A stretch of 64,000 nt of DNA from Nigrospora sphaerica (Eukaryota > Ascomycota > Sordariomycetes > Amphisphaeriales > Apiosporaceae), in assembly GCA_018287875.1 (NCBI GenBank), contig JAGVVL010000013.1, forward strand, positions 4,154,001 through 4,218,000, written 5' to 3'. The translations under genes were made by a program, and so were the position numbers. Position 1 is the first letter of the stretch; each line of letters opens with the position of its first letter. This document shows positions 33,603 to 44,700 of the stretch, one piece after another. A model generated the notes under the pieces. The model had not been told where the DNA came from. It saw only the letters and a list, made by a program, of their open reading frames with translations, and searched no databases.

Positions 33603-33891
33603 TGTCAAGGTGCGGTCAGGCAGGCAGGCAATGGAGTCGATTCAGGTTCTATACTACAGGTCCAGGTTCCTATTCTGTTCGGTACAGGTCAGGCTAGCAG
33701 ACAGGACGTAGCTTGGAGAGCTACAACTGAAGTCTTCTCGGTCGCAGACTTCTTATCTAAATCCCCAACGGAGGTCCGTACTAAGCGGTCTTAATAGAAC
33801 TCCATCACGGGACGACTAATCCGTAGCCAGTTTAGGATGTCTCAGAGGCTGCCCTATGCCGGTACGGTCTGTCACGGTCCACCCCGTGACA
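33603..33891 (-). repeat. Gypsy-2 5' LTR
   Basis: 289 bp, TGTCAAGG to CCGTGACA, nearly identical to 28024-28312. It includes the ACGTAGCTT self-complement at 33706-33714. Confidence 0.9.
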
Positions 33892-34026
33892 TCTTAGTTT
33901 CTAAGTAGTGCTTAGTAACTTAAAGACTTTATTGGTGAAGTAAAAAACGACTTAAAGTCCGCAATCGCTCTTAATTTATTATAGTAGCTTAAACTATAAT
34001 AATATATCTTAATAACATCTTTAGCT

Positions 34027-34315
34027 TGTTAAGGAGCAGGCAGGCAGGCGGATAATGAAGTCGATTTAGGTTCTATGCTACAGATTTAGATTTCTATTCT
34101 GTCGGTATAGGTCAGGCTTAATGGACAGGACGTAGCTTGAAAAGCTACAACTGAAGTCTTCTCCATCGCAGACTTCTTATCTAAAGCCCCAACGGAGGTC
34201 TGTACTAAGCGATCCTAACAGAACTCCATCACGGGACGACTAATCCGTAGCCGGTTTAGGATGTCTCAAAGGCTACCCTGTGCCGATACGGCCTGTTACG
34301 GTCCACTCCGTGACA
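34027..34315 (-). repeat. Solo LTR of the Gypsy-2 family
   Basis: 289 bp, from TGTTAAGGAGCAGG to CTCCGTGACA, homologous to the Gypsy-2 LTRs but with many more C-to-T and G-to-A changes. Flanked by TAGCT at 34022-34026 and 34316-34320, inside Gypsy-1b. It is an older insertion than the complete Gypsy-2 a few hundred bases away. Confidence 0.9.
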
Positions 34316-34413
34316 TAGCTGTTATTCACCGGGTATAGAGAACGCACTAGCTTTTCTTACTTAATACGAAAACTATAATAAAGAGATTATTAAAACCCTT
34401 TTAATTTTTAAGC

Positions 34414-34608
34414 TGTTGCAATATAAGGCTATTCACGTGGCTTAGCCTCTCCTACCAGGTCACGTGGCTCCTCTTCATATGCCAGAATTCACATGGTGAC
34501 AGGGGTCCTGAGCTACTATATATATTACTGCACCTATAAATAGATTTCCTTTGTTTCCTTCTAATGGATAACTTGAACCTCGCTTTCCACGATCTCTGCA
34601 GTGCGACA
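34414..34608 (+). repeat. Copia-2 5' LTR
   Basis: 195 bp, TGTTGCAATA to CAGTGCGACA. Compared with the 3' LTR it carries the T or A state at about ten of eleven differing sites, so it took most of the RIP-type change. Confidence 0.9.
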
Positions 34609-34622
34609 GTTATAAGCCCGGC
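34609..34622 (+). other. Copia-2 primer-binding site (half tRNA, initiator Met)
   Basis: Immediately after the 5' LTR is GTTATAAGCCCGG, which matches the Copia-1 site GGTTATGAGCCC apart from the offset and one G-to-A change. It is complementary to an initiator-Met anticodon loop (CUCAUAA). Copia-type elements are known to use an internally cleaved half tRNA from this position. Confidence 0.6.
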
Positions 34623-35867
34623 CTTCACTTGCAATTCTTAAAGCAAGTAACACGCTACGTAAGATACTCAGAGTCGTAGCATAACCTCAATTCCCCATTT
34701 CTATCCATCCTTCTCTTCCCCTCGCTCCTGATACCAGCTTTAAAGCGACTATCTAGCACGATATCCGATAATAAGATCACTAAGTTCGCCCTTAACACCA
34801 AGTACGACTGGCCTGAATAATTTGAGACGCTTTAAAGCGCAGTTAAAGAGCGACGTATCTAAGAACACAACGACTTAGACGCTGCTAACAACTTCGTCCT
34901 TATCGATCCTCCAAAGGAGCCATCCTACCAGGCCCCTTAAGGTGTTAAGGAGAACAACTCTACTGCACTGCTTAAAGCAGATAGGCAGTATAACTGTAAT
35001 ATAAAGTCCTATTCGACTAAGGTACACTACTTGTAAGCGAAAAATAGCTATTACCTCGCCCTTCTCAATTAGGTGGAGACGACGGTCAGAAAGGAGTACC
35101 TTATAGCAGCTAGGAGCCGAATCAACTTAGCAGACACAGACGTTTCACATACGAAGACAGTCGCTATAGTGTTCACGACAATAACCGCGACATCCGAAGG
35201 AGCAACGCCGGTTAGACCAGCTAAGGGGGTGGACAAACCCCCTAAGCAAACCAACACGCTCTAGGCCTTACTTTAGAGCTACGGGACCAGTATTAGCCAT
35301 CAGCTACCTCGGTCATCTCCTAAGTCTAGGATCGCTACCAGCGTATACTAACGAGCGCCTCTAACAGTGGAGTTTCTCTTAAAGAATAGCACTTTAAGTT
35401 CACTACTACTTATTTACTCGCGGTGGCATATAAGATTCCCAAAGTGCAGGGGACTCTTACTACTAAAGCGTACCTTAAGGCAGCCCGAGAGCAAATAGCG
35501 CCATAGTGGGCTCAGAATTACCTAGACGATATCTTAACCGCCGAAGTGATAAGGGGTGTTCTCCTTACGCTAATATAGCTTAGCTTAATCTTTTTAGAGC
35601 AGCTGACTATATCCGGTATGCAACATAACAAGAAGTTAAACTCTTTCGCAGCCATCGGCCAGCAAGGAGACGCCTAAGCTTAAGCCCACCAGGCCACTTA
35701 AAACGCGAAAGGCAAAAAGAAGAGTGTTAAAAAGCAATGCCCATACTTTATACTTACGCGATCACATATTTAGGAGCCTATAGGCTGTCGTTAGCTACAG
35801 TTCGCTCTTAAAGGATTAGCAGACCCCCCTACTAAATAGCAAACCGTTTAATAGTATATCCGCCACA
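34623..35867 (+). pseudogene. Copia-2 gag, degraded
   Basis: Readable pieces such as DNKITKFALNTKYDWPE(stop)FETL(stop)SAVKERRI near 34765-34860 resemble copia gag (UBN2-like) helical sequence. Stops are frequent, and no zinc knuckle could be identified. The segment ends at the AAAGT duplication of Copia-1. Confidence 0.55.
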
Positions 35868-35872
35868 AAAGT

Positions 35873-36438
35873 TGTTGGCAGTGGTGGTTCGATCGAAAAG
35901 AGGAAGCAACCCCTTTATAAGGGCTCTTTCGATCTCGGAGGTCGTTTCTATAAAGAAACACGGAAGAATAAGGAACTTCTCTTCAAGAGGAACGAGAGTG
36001 TATTTCGTGTGCTTGCTTACTTCAGGACAGACTAGTTACACGAAGAGGGGAGATTCAGCCTTTACTTATACCCGTTAAACCTTTATCCTCTTAGTAATAC
36101 AAGGAAGAGGACGCGTAAGTGATTGCGTAAGTGATTACGTGGCTTAGAAGCATATGGAACCTTATAGAGGTTTGTGGAGCCTCGTGGGGGCTCGTGGGAG
36201 CTTCAGGGAGTCACGTAGAAACTCGTGGAAACTCGTGGAACCTTGCAGAAGCTTCCGCGTGGCGAACGCCACGCTTGTGGGTAAAGCGGGCCATGCTTGC
36301 GGGTAAGCTGGCCCGTGCTCCAGGTAGGCTGGCCCGAGCTTTAGGATAGGCTCGGTTAAAGGACTAGCTTCTCGTTAAGTGCATAGCTTAGTCCGTAGTG
36401 ACAGAGAACGGTATAGGATAAGTCCTATACCTGCAACA
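35873..36438 (-). repeat. Copia-1 3' LTR
   Basis: 566 bp, TGTTGGCAGTGG to CCTGCAACA on the plus strand, with 5-bp terminal inverted repeats TGTTG/CAACA. It differs from the 5' LTR by G versus A in CTC[G/A]TGGGGG and by one missing G. Confidence 0.95.
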
Positions 36439-36485
36439 CCCCCTCTCTTAACCTATACCGTTAAAATACACGATAATAGGCGTGC

Positions 36486-39400
36486 TTAAGGGCGTAAGTT
36501 TAGTAGGCTTAAGAACCTACTGAATTTCTCTTTGGGAAGTGGCTTAGTTAAGCCATCGGCGGGCATGTCGTTAGTCGAGATGTATTCGACCGATATATTC
36601 TCGTTTTCGACTTCTTGCCGGACGAAATAGTAGCGTATAGCGGTGTGCTTGGTACGCTGGTGATATTCGGGGTTATAAGCTAAGTTTATAGCCGAAGTAT
36701 TGTCCCCTTTTATCGGAATCGAAGCCGTTTTAACCCCTAACTCGAATAAGAGGTTTTTAAGCCATATAGACTCACGGGTGGCCTGTTCTAACCCGTTAAA
36801 CTCGGCTTTGGTGGTCGATAAGGCTATAGTAGACTGCCTTTTCGATTTCCAGCTTATAGGACCGTTATTCAAGGTAAAGAGGTAGCCGGAAGTAGACTTT
36901 CGAGTCTCGTAGTCGCCGCCGTAATCCAAATCGGAATAGCCCACTAATGTAGGCTTAGTGTCGCCCTTATAGACTATAGAGTAGTCTGCAGTCCGTTTTA
37001 GGTACTTAAAGACACCTTTAACGGCTTTCAAGAGCTGTTTATTGGGGTTCTGCATAAATCGAGCTAGAAATCCCACAGCGTAGCAGATATCGGGCCTAGT
37101 CTGCGTCATGGCATACATTAGACGGCCGATTAGCTGCTGATATTCCTTTATAGTGTCCGAATTCGATTTTTCGTCTTTGAGAGCGGTGTAATCGATATTC
37201 TTCGGAAGGCTCGGAGAGAGAGGAACATCGGACGGCGTTATCTCGTATAAGTTCGAGGTTTCAAGGATTTGCCGTATATATGTCGACTGGTTTATCTTTA
37301 TAAGTCGCTTCTCTCGGTCTCGGGTAACCTGAACGCCGAGAAAGTAGGAAATAGGACCTAAGTCCTTAACCTCAAAGTGTTTTCCTATCTCTTTCTTTAT
37401 TCGGTTAATATCCGTTAATAACGGACCGAAGATAAGGAAATCGTCAACATAAGAAACGATAAACATCTGGAGTTCATCGTTATAATACGTGGACTCGTCC
37501 GAGATTAGAGGTTTAAAGCCTAAGGTAGATAAGGCCTTTTTAACCTTTAGTTGCCACTGCCTAGGACTCTGTTTTAGTCCGTATAAAGCTTTAAAAAGCT
37601 TAAATAACTGGGTACCGTCGAATTTCCACCCAAAGGTGTTTAACTCCGGGTTTTCGAGTAGAAGATCGTCTAGGCCTTCGATAGGCTCAATATAAACGTC
37701 TTCTAGTAGTTCTCCGTTTAAGAACGCGGAGACTATATCGATCTGTTCGATTTCCCAGTTGTAGTAGGCGGCTAAGGCGAGTAAAACTCGCCATGTGGCT
37801 GGTTTTGTTCGGAAGCGAATGTTTCGAAATAGTCAAGGCCGTACTGCTGTTCGAAGCCTCTAACGACTAGCCGAGCTTTGTATTTAACCGGTTTTCCGGT
37901 CACGTCGGTCTTTAACTTGAAGACCCATTTTAGAGATAAAGGAGAGCGTCCTTCTCTCTTAACTTTAGCTCGATCAACCGCTTTAAGAGTCCCTTTCTTT
38001 ATGATTTCCTTTAGTTCGGTGTGAACTGCAGATAGCCACTCTTCTTTATCCTTAGACTGAAGAGCTTCCTTTAAGGAGCGGGGCTCTTTATAAAGGGTAG
38101 CGGTTGGAAAAGCGTTATCAAAACGCTTATAAGTCGACTTTTCGCTTTCGGAGAGGTTATTGGGTAAAACAACCTCGATAGACGTCTTCGGACGGTTTAT
38201 GATACCCTTCGAGTTTGGAATAGGGCCGGAATTTGCACTAGAGACGGAGATAATATCGGAAATCTCGTCCTGAGTGCTGTTTCCAGATAGCGTGGCCGAA
38301 GGAGTGTAGTCTACCCCCTCTATTTCCGTATTTTCTTCGTCTTCGGATAGAACTCGAAGGTGGGAGGTCGGAAAAACACGCTTTTTAAAGGGCCGGCTAG
38401 GGATATAGACGATATAAATCGAGTTTCCCTTATACCCGAGTAGAATCCCTTTTTCAGCCTTAGCTGCGAATTTATCGGACTGAACTAATAGTTCCTTTGG
38501 TTTATAGGTGTATACCGGAGTTCTGATAATATGTAAGAAGGATAAATCGGGAGTATTATCCTGATTAGGATAGAAATAGTCGTAGAACTCCTGATAAGGA
38601 GTTATATTCTTTTTCGAGGTCGGCGTAAGGTTGATAACCTTTACTATAGACTGTAGGACGAATTCCCATAGGTATTTAGGGATTTTCGCGTCTAGTATTG
38701 CCGTACGACCTTTATCGAGTATAACTCGATTAGATCTTTCCGCTATGCCGTTTTGTTTGGGCGTGTAGCGGTTCGAGGGCTCGTAAATAACTCCTTTAGT
38801 CTTTAGGAATTTTTCGAGCTGAACGGGGTTAAATTCGGTTCCGTTATCAATCCTTATAAGAGAAGGATACGATTTAAACTGCTGTTTTAAGTGTTCTAAA
38901 CGGTTTTTAACCGTCTCAAACACCTCGTCCTTAGACTTAGTAAAGTCTATAAAGCGAAAGGACGTAAAGTCGTCGGTGTAGACGATAATGTAGTTATAAC
39001 CCGAATAACTCGTAGGAGTGATTTTAACCGTATCTAAGCAGATCCGGTTTAAGGGAAAAGTTGCTCGATTTCTGTTGACTTTCCCTTGTTGTCGGGTAAA
39101 CTTTCCTAATAAGCAGGCCTCGCAGTTCAGGTCCTGTTTATTAAGTTTCGAGGGGTCTATGCCCTTTGTAGACTTTGAAGCCTTAACTAAGGCGTCGAAA
39201 CTTGGATGACCGAGGCGTTTATGCCATAATTCGGTGTCCGTATAGTAGGAGAGACTTGGAATCTCCGATATAAAGCTCCATGGATTCTTAATGGGGCTCT
39301 CGACTGAACTATAGAAAAGTCCAGGTAAAGTAGACCTTAAAGCCGTTGACTCCGTCGAAATCGGAGTTAAATCCGTTGAGATATCGGACTTAAAAGACTT

Positions 39401-39901
39401 TAAAGAGCCGTTTTCGGGTACCGTGGCTGAAGTCCGGGTCCCAGGTAGTTTTGGCGGTAAGTCTTTGGATTTTAGGCTTTTAAGACCGTTCTTTTGGCCT
39501 ATTAGGTCTTTTTTAAGCGCGGTTTTCGCTGTGATATAGGCGAAATTCGGTTCCGGCTTATAGGCGACGTCGAGAAAGAAACCACGCTTTAAGGGGTTTA
39601 ACGTGGCTATAACGACGCCTTTTGAAGAGAGAAGTTCCGTTCCGCTTATCTTTCCGCCGGACTTATAGTGGTTTAATCCGGAGATAAGATTAATCGGGAA
39701 ATCCGGGATATAGAGCGTGTTCTCGAGAGTAAGGTAGAAAATGTCGCTCTTTTTCTTTATAGGAAGGGTAACGGTTCCCTTTCCTACTGGCTTTATAAAG
39801 CCGGCTCCGGTAATAACGGGGTCTAAGTCGGAACAGTAAGTTAAGTCCTTAAAGTAGGACTTATCGTTCGATATATGCTGTGTAGAGCCCGTATCGTAGA
39901 G
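36486..39901 (-). CDS. Copia-1 pol: protease, integrase, RT, RNase H (one frameshift)
   Basis: It follows gag in the same frame after one TGA. Protease has LYDTGSTQHISND right after the TGA. GAG-pre-integrase LWHKRLGHPSFDAL lies near 39225-39185, followed by CEACLLGK. The integrase core has VYTDDF, IRIDNGTEFN and GIAERSNR (D, D, E present). RT starts with KWVFKLKTD and RLVVRGFEQQYG; near 37810 a 1-bp deletion shifts the frame. The frame then resumes with LYGL-type KALYGLKQSPRQW and the catalytic SYVDDFLIF (about 37450). RNase H has YSDLDYGG, KSTSGYLF and STTKAEF, with the end near 36486. No RIP-type stops interrupt it. All catalytic residues I could check are present, so it is a nearly functional polyprotein of about 1140 codons. 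Confidence 0.9.
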
Positions 39902-40801
39902 TCACCAGTCCTTTGGTACGCCGTTAAAGTCACTACTTGAATAAGAGTAACTATAAAACGACTCGGACTGTTTTCCGGATTTGGAATCTGAGTTGGAATC
40001 GGAGTCGTTAGGACGACTTTTTTCCTGCGGTTTCTTAGGATTCGGCTTAGAACCCTTAGAATTCCGCTTAGAACCCTTAAAGTTAGGGTTCTTAGGGTTT
40101 GAATTCCCGTTATTCAACCCTTTTCCGTTCTTCCCGTTATTAGATTTTGGGCCCCCTTTCGAGTTAGGGGGTTTAGAACGGTTATTCTTCGTATAAAACG
40201 AAGAGTTCCCCATTGCAGTATCTGGGGAAGCCTTAGATTCGTCGAGAATATCGTTGATTAGCGAATCTAAAGACGGCGGCTCCTTACTTCGTAAAGCGGA
40301 GCGTTGCCGGTCAGCCCATATAGGGTAAGTAGACGACAAGGCGGCTATAAAGACCGTCTTTAAGTCTATATCGTCTATCTTCGCTCCAACATTCGCTAGT
40401 TTCTTCGCATAGGTCTTAAACGAAGAGATAAACTCGGTTAACGAGTTATAATGCTCGTATCGAATAGAATGGAACTCGATATAGAGCTGCTGCCGGAGAA
40501 CAGGACCAGTACCCTCATAACTAGCACTTAACGTTTCTAGTGCTGAAAGGGGGTCCGTAGCGTCGAAGATTAAAGAAAGGGGCTTGTCGGAAAGGTTCTG
40601 CCTTATAACAAGTAAGGCTAGAGTCTTCTGCTCCTCGGAAATCTCCTTATACTTATCCGTATTAAGGAAGAACTGCTCAATTTTTAAGAGTTTAAAATAA
40701 AGCAGTAAGGAGGACTTCCATGTGTTCCAGTTTGAAGAACCGGATAGTCGGTGGGATTTCGGCATTAAACATGCCGATACCGACTTAATAATGTCGGCCA
40801 T
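39902..40801 (-). CDS. Copia-1 gag, intact 299 aa
   Basis: The ATG at 40801 opens an uninterrupted frame ending in TGA (39904-39902). Residues about 1-180 form the UBN2-type gag capsid of Copia elements (LSGSSNWNTWKSSLL, LIFDATDPLSALETL, IRYEHYNSLTEFISSFKTYAKKL). The C-terminal third is Asn/Ser/Lys/Pro/Gly-rich and basic, then acidic Ser/Asp-rich. No C-C-H-C zinc knuckle is present, so RNA binding probably relies on the basic tract. The stop is followed by C in the string TGG TGA CTC and pol continues in the same frame, suggesting readthrough. It assembles the particle that packages the RNA. Confidence 0.92.
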   Translation of the reverse strand: MADIIKSVSACLMPKSHRLSGSSNWNTWKSSLLLYFKLLKIEQFFLNTDKYKEISEEQKTLALLVIRQNLSDKPLSLIFDATDPLSALETLSASYEGTGPVLRQQLYIEFHSIRYEHYNSLTEFISSFKTYAKKLANVGAKIDDIDLKTVFIAALSSTYPIWADRQRSALRSKEPPSLDSLINDILDESKASPDTAMGNSSFYTKNNRSKPPNSKGGPKSNNGKNGKGLNNGNSNPKNPNFKGSKRNSKGSKPNPKKPQEKSRPNDSDSNSDSKSGKQSESFYSYSYSSSDFNGVPKDW

Positions 40802-41179
40802 GTTGTTTTTCCGGCGTGAGAGTAGCCGAAATAAGCCCTTATTCGGTTAAAGAGAACCGAAAAATGCCTCGTATCGAATATAACCTCTTTAATTCCTAAG
40901 GTTAAGGAATAAAGGGGCAGCTATATGCTAATCGGGACGCCGAAAAGCAGCTTATCCGAAATATTCGCTTAAAGCGAGTCCGAGGGCTTAAAGACTTCGA
41001 TAATATCGAAGAAGGCTTTGGAAGACTTAAGGTTGCTTCCGGAAGCTTCGAGGGCTTTCGAGACGAATAAAGCGGTTCGGAAGACTTAGAGTCGCTTCCA
41101 GGTTGCTTCGGCCGAGAGAGGAGGAAGAAATCGACGAGGGAGGTTAAGGGGCGTAATCTTAAGCGAAAAGATATCGGCC

Positions 41180-41192
41180 CGGGCTCATAACC
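41180..41192 (-). other. Copia-1 primer-binding site (half tRNA, initiator Met)
   Basis: Directly next to the 5' LTR the plus strand reads CGGGCTCATAACC, identical in type to the anticodon stem-loop of initiator tRNA-Met (loop CTCATAA). The element RNA therefore has the complement GGTTATGAGCCC. Priming from a tRNA cut within the anticodon loop is established for Drosophila copia and relatives. Confidence 0.75.
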
Positions 41193-41759
41193 TGTTGGCA
41201 GTGGTGGTTCGATCGAAAAGAGGAAGCAACCCCTTTATAAGGGCTCTTTCGATCTCGGAGGTCGTTTCTATAAAGAAACACGGAAGAATAAGGAACTTCT
41301 CTTCAAGAGGAACGAGAGTGTATTTCGTGTGCTTGCTTACTTCAGGACAGACTAGTTACACGAAGAGGGGAGATTCAGCCTTTACTTATACCCGTTAAAC
41401 CTTTATCCTCTTAGTAATACAAGGAAGAGGACGCGTAAGTGATTGCGTAAGTGATTACGTGGCTTAGAAGCATATGGAACCTTATAGAGGTTTGTGGAGC
41501 CTCATGGGGGCTCGTGGGAGCTTCAGGGAGTCACGTAGAAACTCGTGGAAACTCGTGGAACCTTGCAGAAGCTTCCGCGTGGCGAACGCCACGCTTGTGG
41601 GTAAAGCGGGCCATGCTTGCGGGTAAGCTGGCCCGTGCTCCAGGGTAGGCTGGCCCGAGCTTTAGGATAGGCTCGGTTAAAGGACTAGCTTCTCGTTAAG
41701 TGCATAGCTTAGTCCGTAGTGACAGAGAACGGTATAGGATAAGTCCTATACCTGCAACA
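41193..41759 (-). repeat. Copia-1 5' LTR
   Basis: 567 bp, TGTTGGCAGTGG to CCTGCAACA, next to AAAGT at 41760-41764. It is the promoter-bearing LTR for the minus-strand element. Short tandem repeats GTGGAAACTC and a GCTTGCTTACTT tract lie inside. Confidence 0.95.
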
Positions 41760-41764
41760 AAAGT

Positions 41765-44700
41765 TAAAGACAGTAAGAAGCGACTCGATGATAGTCAGTG
41801 AGCCTTATCATGTAAGCTCCTTAAGGAAAAGGGATAGTACAGCGACGCCTTTTATAGAGCGTTCAACGCCGTTGTAATCAGCTCTATGCTATTCCTAACC
41901 CCAGCTAACATTAACTTAGCAGTCGCGTCTTAAGCCGGTCCACATAACCTCTCTCAGTTAACTGTTGTCGACAGCTACAGCTTGTTGTATATCGTTAACT
42001 TTGTTAAGCTGCTTAAGGCAGGATCATTTACACCGGCAGATATTGGAAGTGTTATCGAGGTAAGTACTGCAGCCTTTCCTATCAAGGGATATAGGAGAAG
42101 GGTCCTAAAGGGCGCTTTAAATATTAAAGGGCGTGGCAAGGTCGATCTTATACTCCACAATGTTATTGTAGTTAAAAGATTCTATATTAACATTATCTTT
42201 AAAGCTCTTCTTTTAAAGGCTGACATTTAGTATTATAGCAGAGACTGTGCTTTACGACACAGGCCTAGAGAAGGCTCTATAGTGCGACAGTTATAGAGAG
42301 TGGGCAACCTTAAGTTCCTTAAATATAAGCCTCTTTACACCTACTCTTCTTTCGCCTCTTAGATTACCTGGACACTAGCTAGAACGGTTTGTGCGTTTCC
42401 AGCTATCCGCTAAGCACCTACTAAGGAGATATAAAAGACCAGACCTAAGGTCAGGATGGATTCCAAGGCCCTCTAGTACGCTAAGGCTGGACACCTAGGT
42501 AAAGAGGCATTTAGGAAACTTACCGAGAGCGGCTAGAACGTCGGCTTCGCTAGCAAGCCGTTTAAGGAGTGCGAAACTTGCAGACTTTCGGATACTAGAT
42601 ACGTTGTTAGCCGAGTTCTAATAGAAAGGGCCCTAAAGCTGTTCTTTAAGGAGCTTTGGGATCTCTTTAAGTACTTTAGAGGCTATAATAGATCTCGTTA
42701 GCTACTGGTACTGAAGGACGACTACAGTAGCAAGCTGTGGTCGTTTACAACGCCTACTAAGTCACACACGTAGCTATTTCGGATACTACGTAGCTTTAAA
42801 AGGCATGTCCTTAAGCGCTATAACCTCCACGTGGCTATTTTTAAGCACAATAGCAAGAAAGGTATGATAGCAATCCAAGGCATAACTAAGTACAAGTAAT
42901 AGGCTAGAGATAAAGGGATTGACCTGGAGATCTCCCCTCTGTATATACATAAGCCGAATAAGGGCTTAAAGAGAGCAGGCTAGGAGGTCGTTAACCGCGC
43001 ACTTAAGCTAAGGGAGCATACCAAGCTTCCCTAGACTCTCTAACTGGAAGCAACAGCTGTAGCAACGAAGCTTATCAACATAAGCCCGTCCTTAACGTAG
43101 CGTTTCCGCAGTCTAGATAAAGTGCTAGACCACTGGTTTATTCAGAATAAGGAGCGATACAGCCTAGCTCAGGTGCGAGATATCCATACTAACCTACGAC
43201 CAGACTAGTCGGGGATCTACGTCTTCGGATATAAAGCATACGCACTACACTATAGGAGAGCAGCTGGCCTAGATCGCCGAGCGTTCAAAGTTCAACTAAG
43301 GGCTCAGATCGGATATCTAATAGGCTATGCCGCTAGAAACATCTACCGAATCTGGCTACCAAAGCATAGCAGAGTAATTTAAACGCGAGACGTCACATTC
43401 GATAAAACGCAGTTCTATTCCAATAAGGAGACGCAACATCTTAAACCGGAGGCGATAGAATATCTAGATATCAATCCCTTAAGTATCCCATTAGCCGAGA
43501 TAGGCTTCATATCGGAGTCGATAAAGCTATAGGAAAAGCTTAAGGAGCTAGACGAATCTGTTAGTCTTACAGTCCGTCTTAAAGGCACGTAAGAAGCTTA
43601 ACTCGAAGCCTTGGGGGTAGCAGACATACTTAAGGGGCCCGTCGATAAGAACTCAAGGGTGGAGTGCACATCTGAAGACAGCTTAGGAGTTTATAGGACT
43701 AAGTTATCTAATATATATACAGGACTCTTCTCGCCGAGTCACTTATTAGAGGACCGAGATAGAGAGGATACATACCAATATCCGGCATAAGATACTGAAG
43801 AGCTATCGCTTATAACCGAAGATGCTGAGGGAAGGAGTCAAGCTCTATAGATAGCTTAGGAGCAGACTCCATCCGTAGATCGAGAAGAGATTCGCGAGGA
43901 GATTATAGTCCGACCTCTTAACGAAAAAGCGGTAACCACCTCTAAGAACCGACCCAGTATTAGAGGAGGAAGAACTAGTGCTCCTAAATCAGCCTAACCA
44001 GCTAAGAGGAGTACTAGAGTTAGGGAGAAAAAGGAGAACCAGCAGTTATTCCTTTCGTTACTATTTAGGCTTAAGAAGACGTAGTTATAAGAGACTGATT
44101 ATCTCGAAGCATTCTTAAGCACCTTTCTCGCTATTAAAGAGATATCCGACCACGACGACAATTTCTTCAGAACCGTTTATACACAAGTTTTTACAACGAC
44201 TAAGTCAGAATATATACTCGAGCTGTCTACTAAACTAAGCGTACTATAATTCGCTCCTCCACCAAAGCACTAGCGTAAATTAGCTACTCACCTTAAAGGA
44301 GAACAGTTTAAGTAAGCTACTAAGCTTAAGATTGATAAGGCAGAGGTAATAAAAGCCTAAGAGGAGATCCCTAATCGGCCTTCACTTTTCAAGCTGCCTT
44401 TTAAATAGGTTTTCACTAATAAATTCGATAAAAATAACCGCCGCTTACACTATAAAGCTAGGATCTACATATAAGGAGACAAGTAAATTATCTCTTCTTT
44501 AGCTAGCATATACGTTACTACGCTAGCCTTCAGGTCCTTTTGTATTATTATAGCACTGGTATACTATTTCGACTAAGAAGTGAGACAATTCGATATTGTC
44601 AACGCCTTCTTAAACGCCCTTTTCGTAGAAGACTTACTGCCTATCTATATAGAGTATCCTCTAGGTTACCAGAAGCTAGGGTATTACCTTAAGCTTAACA

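Larger units (their letters stand above)
28024..33891 (-). mobile_element. Gypsy-2, complete Tf1/sushi-like chromovirus
   Basis: LTRs are 28024-28312 and 33603-33891 (289 bp each, three transition differences seen). It is flanked by TCTTA at 28019-28023 and 33892-33896, inside the Gypsy-1b integrase. The minus-strand polypurine tract (GAGGAGGGGAGTAC) abuts the left LTR. Gag (frame from 33564) and pol (frame ending 28367) are in two frames without indels. Several premature stops and a changed RT catalytic motif (YLDN) inactivate it. LTR similarity marks it as one of the younger insertions. Confidence 0.92.
35873..41759 (-). mobile_element. Copia-1, complete and youngest Ty1/Copia insertion
   Basis: LTRs are 35873-36438 and 41193-41759, differing by one substitution and one 1-bp indel. 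AAAGT flanks the element at 35868-35872 and 41760-41764, inside Copia-2. Minus-strand order is 5' LTR (right), PBS 41180-41192, gag 40801-39902, pol 39901-36486, polypurine tract (TAAGAGAGGGGG) at 36439-36450, 3' LTR (left). Gag is intact; pol has one in-frame TGA at its start and one frameshift near 37810. It shows almost no RIP-type stops. It is the master or a close relative of at least six LTR copies in the window. Confidence 0.95.

Noticed and set aside
36131..36349. Recurrent small ORF of 60-72 codons at 36131, 41451, 48583 and 35872
   Set aside because: These lie wholly inside LTRs and repeat only because the LTR repeats; no start context or conservation beyond DNA identity.
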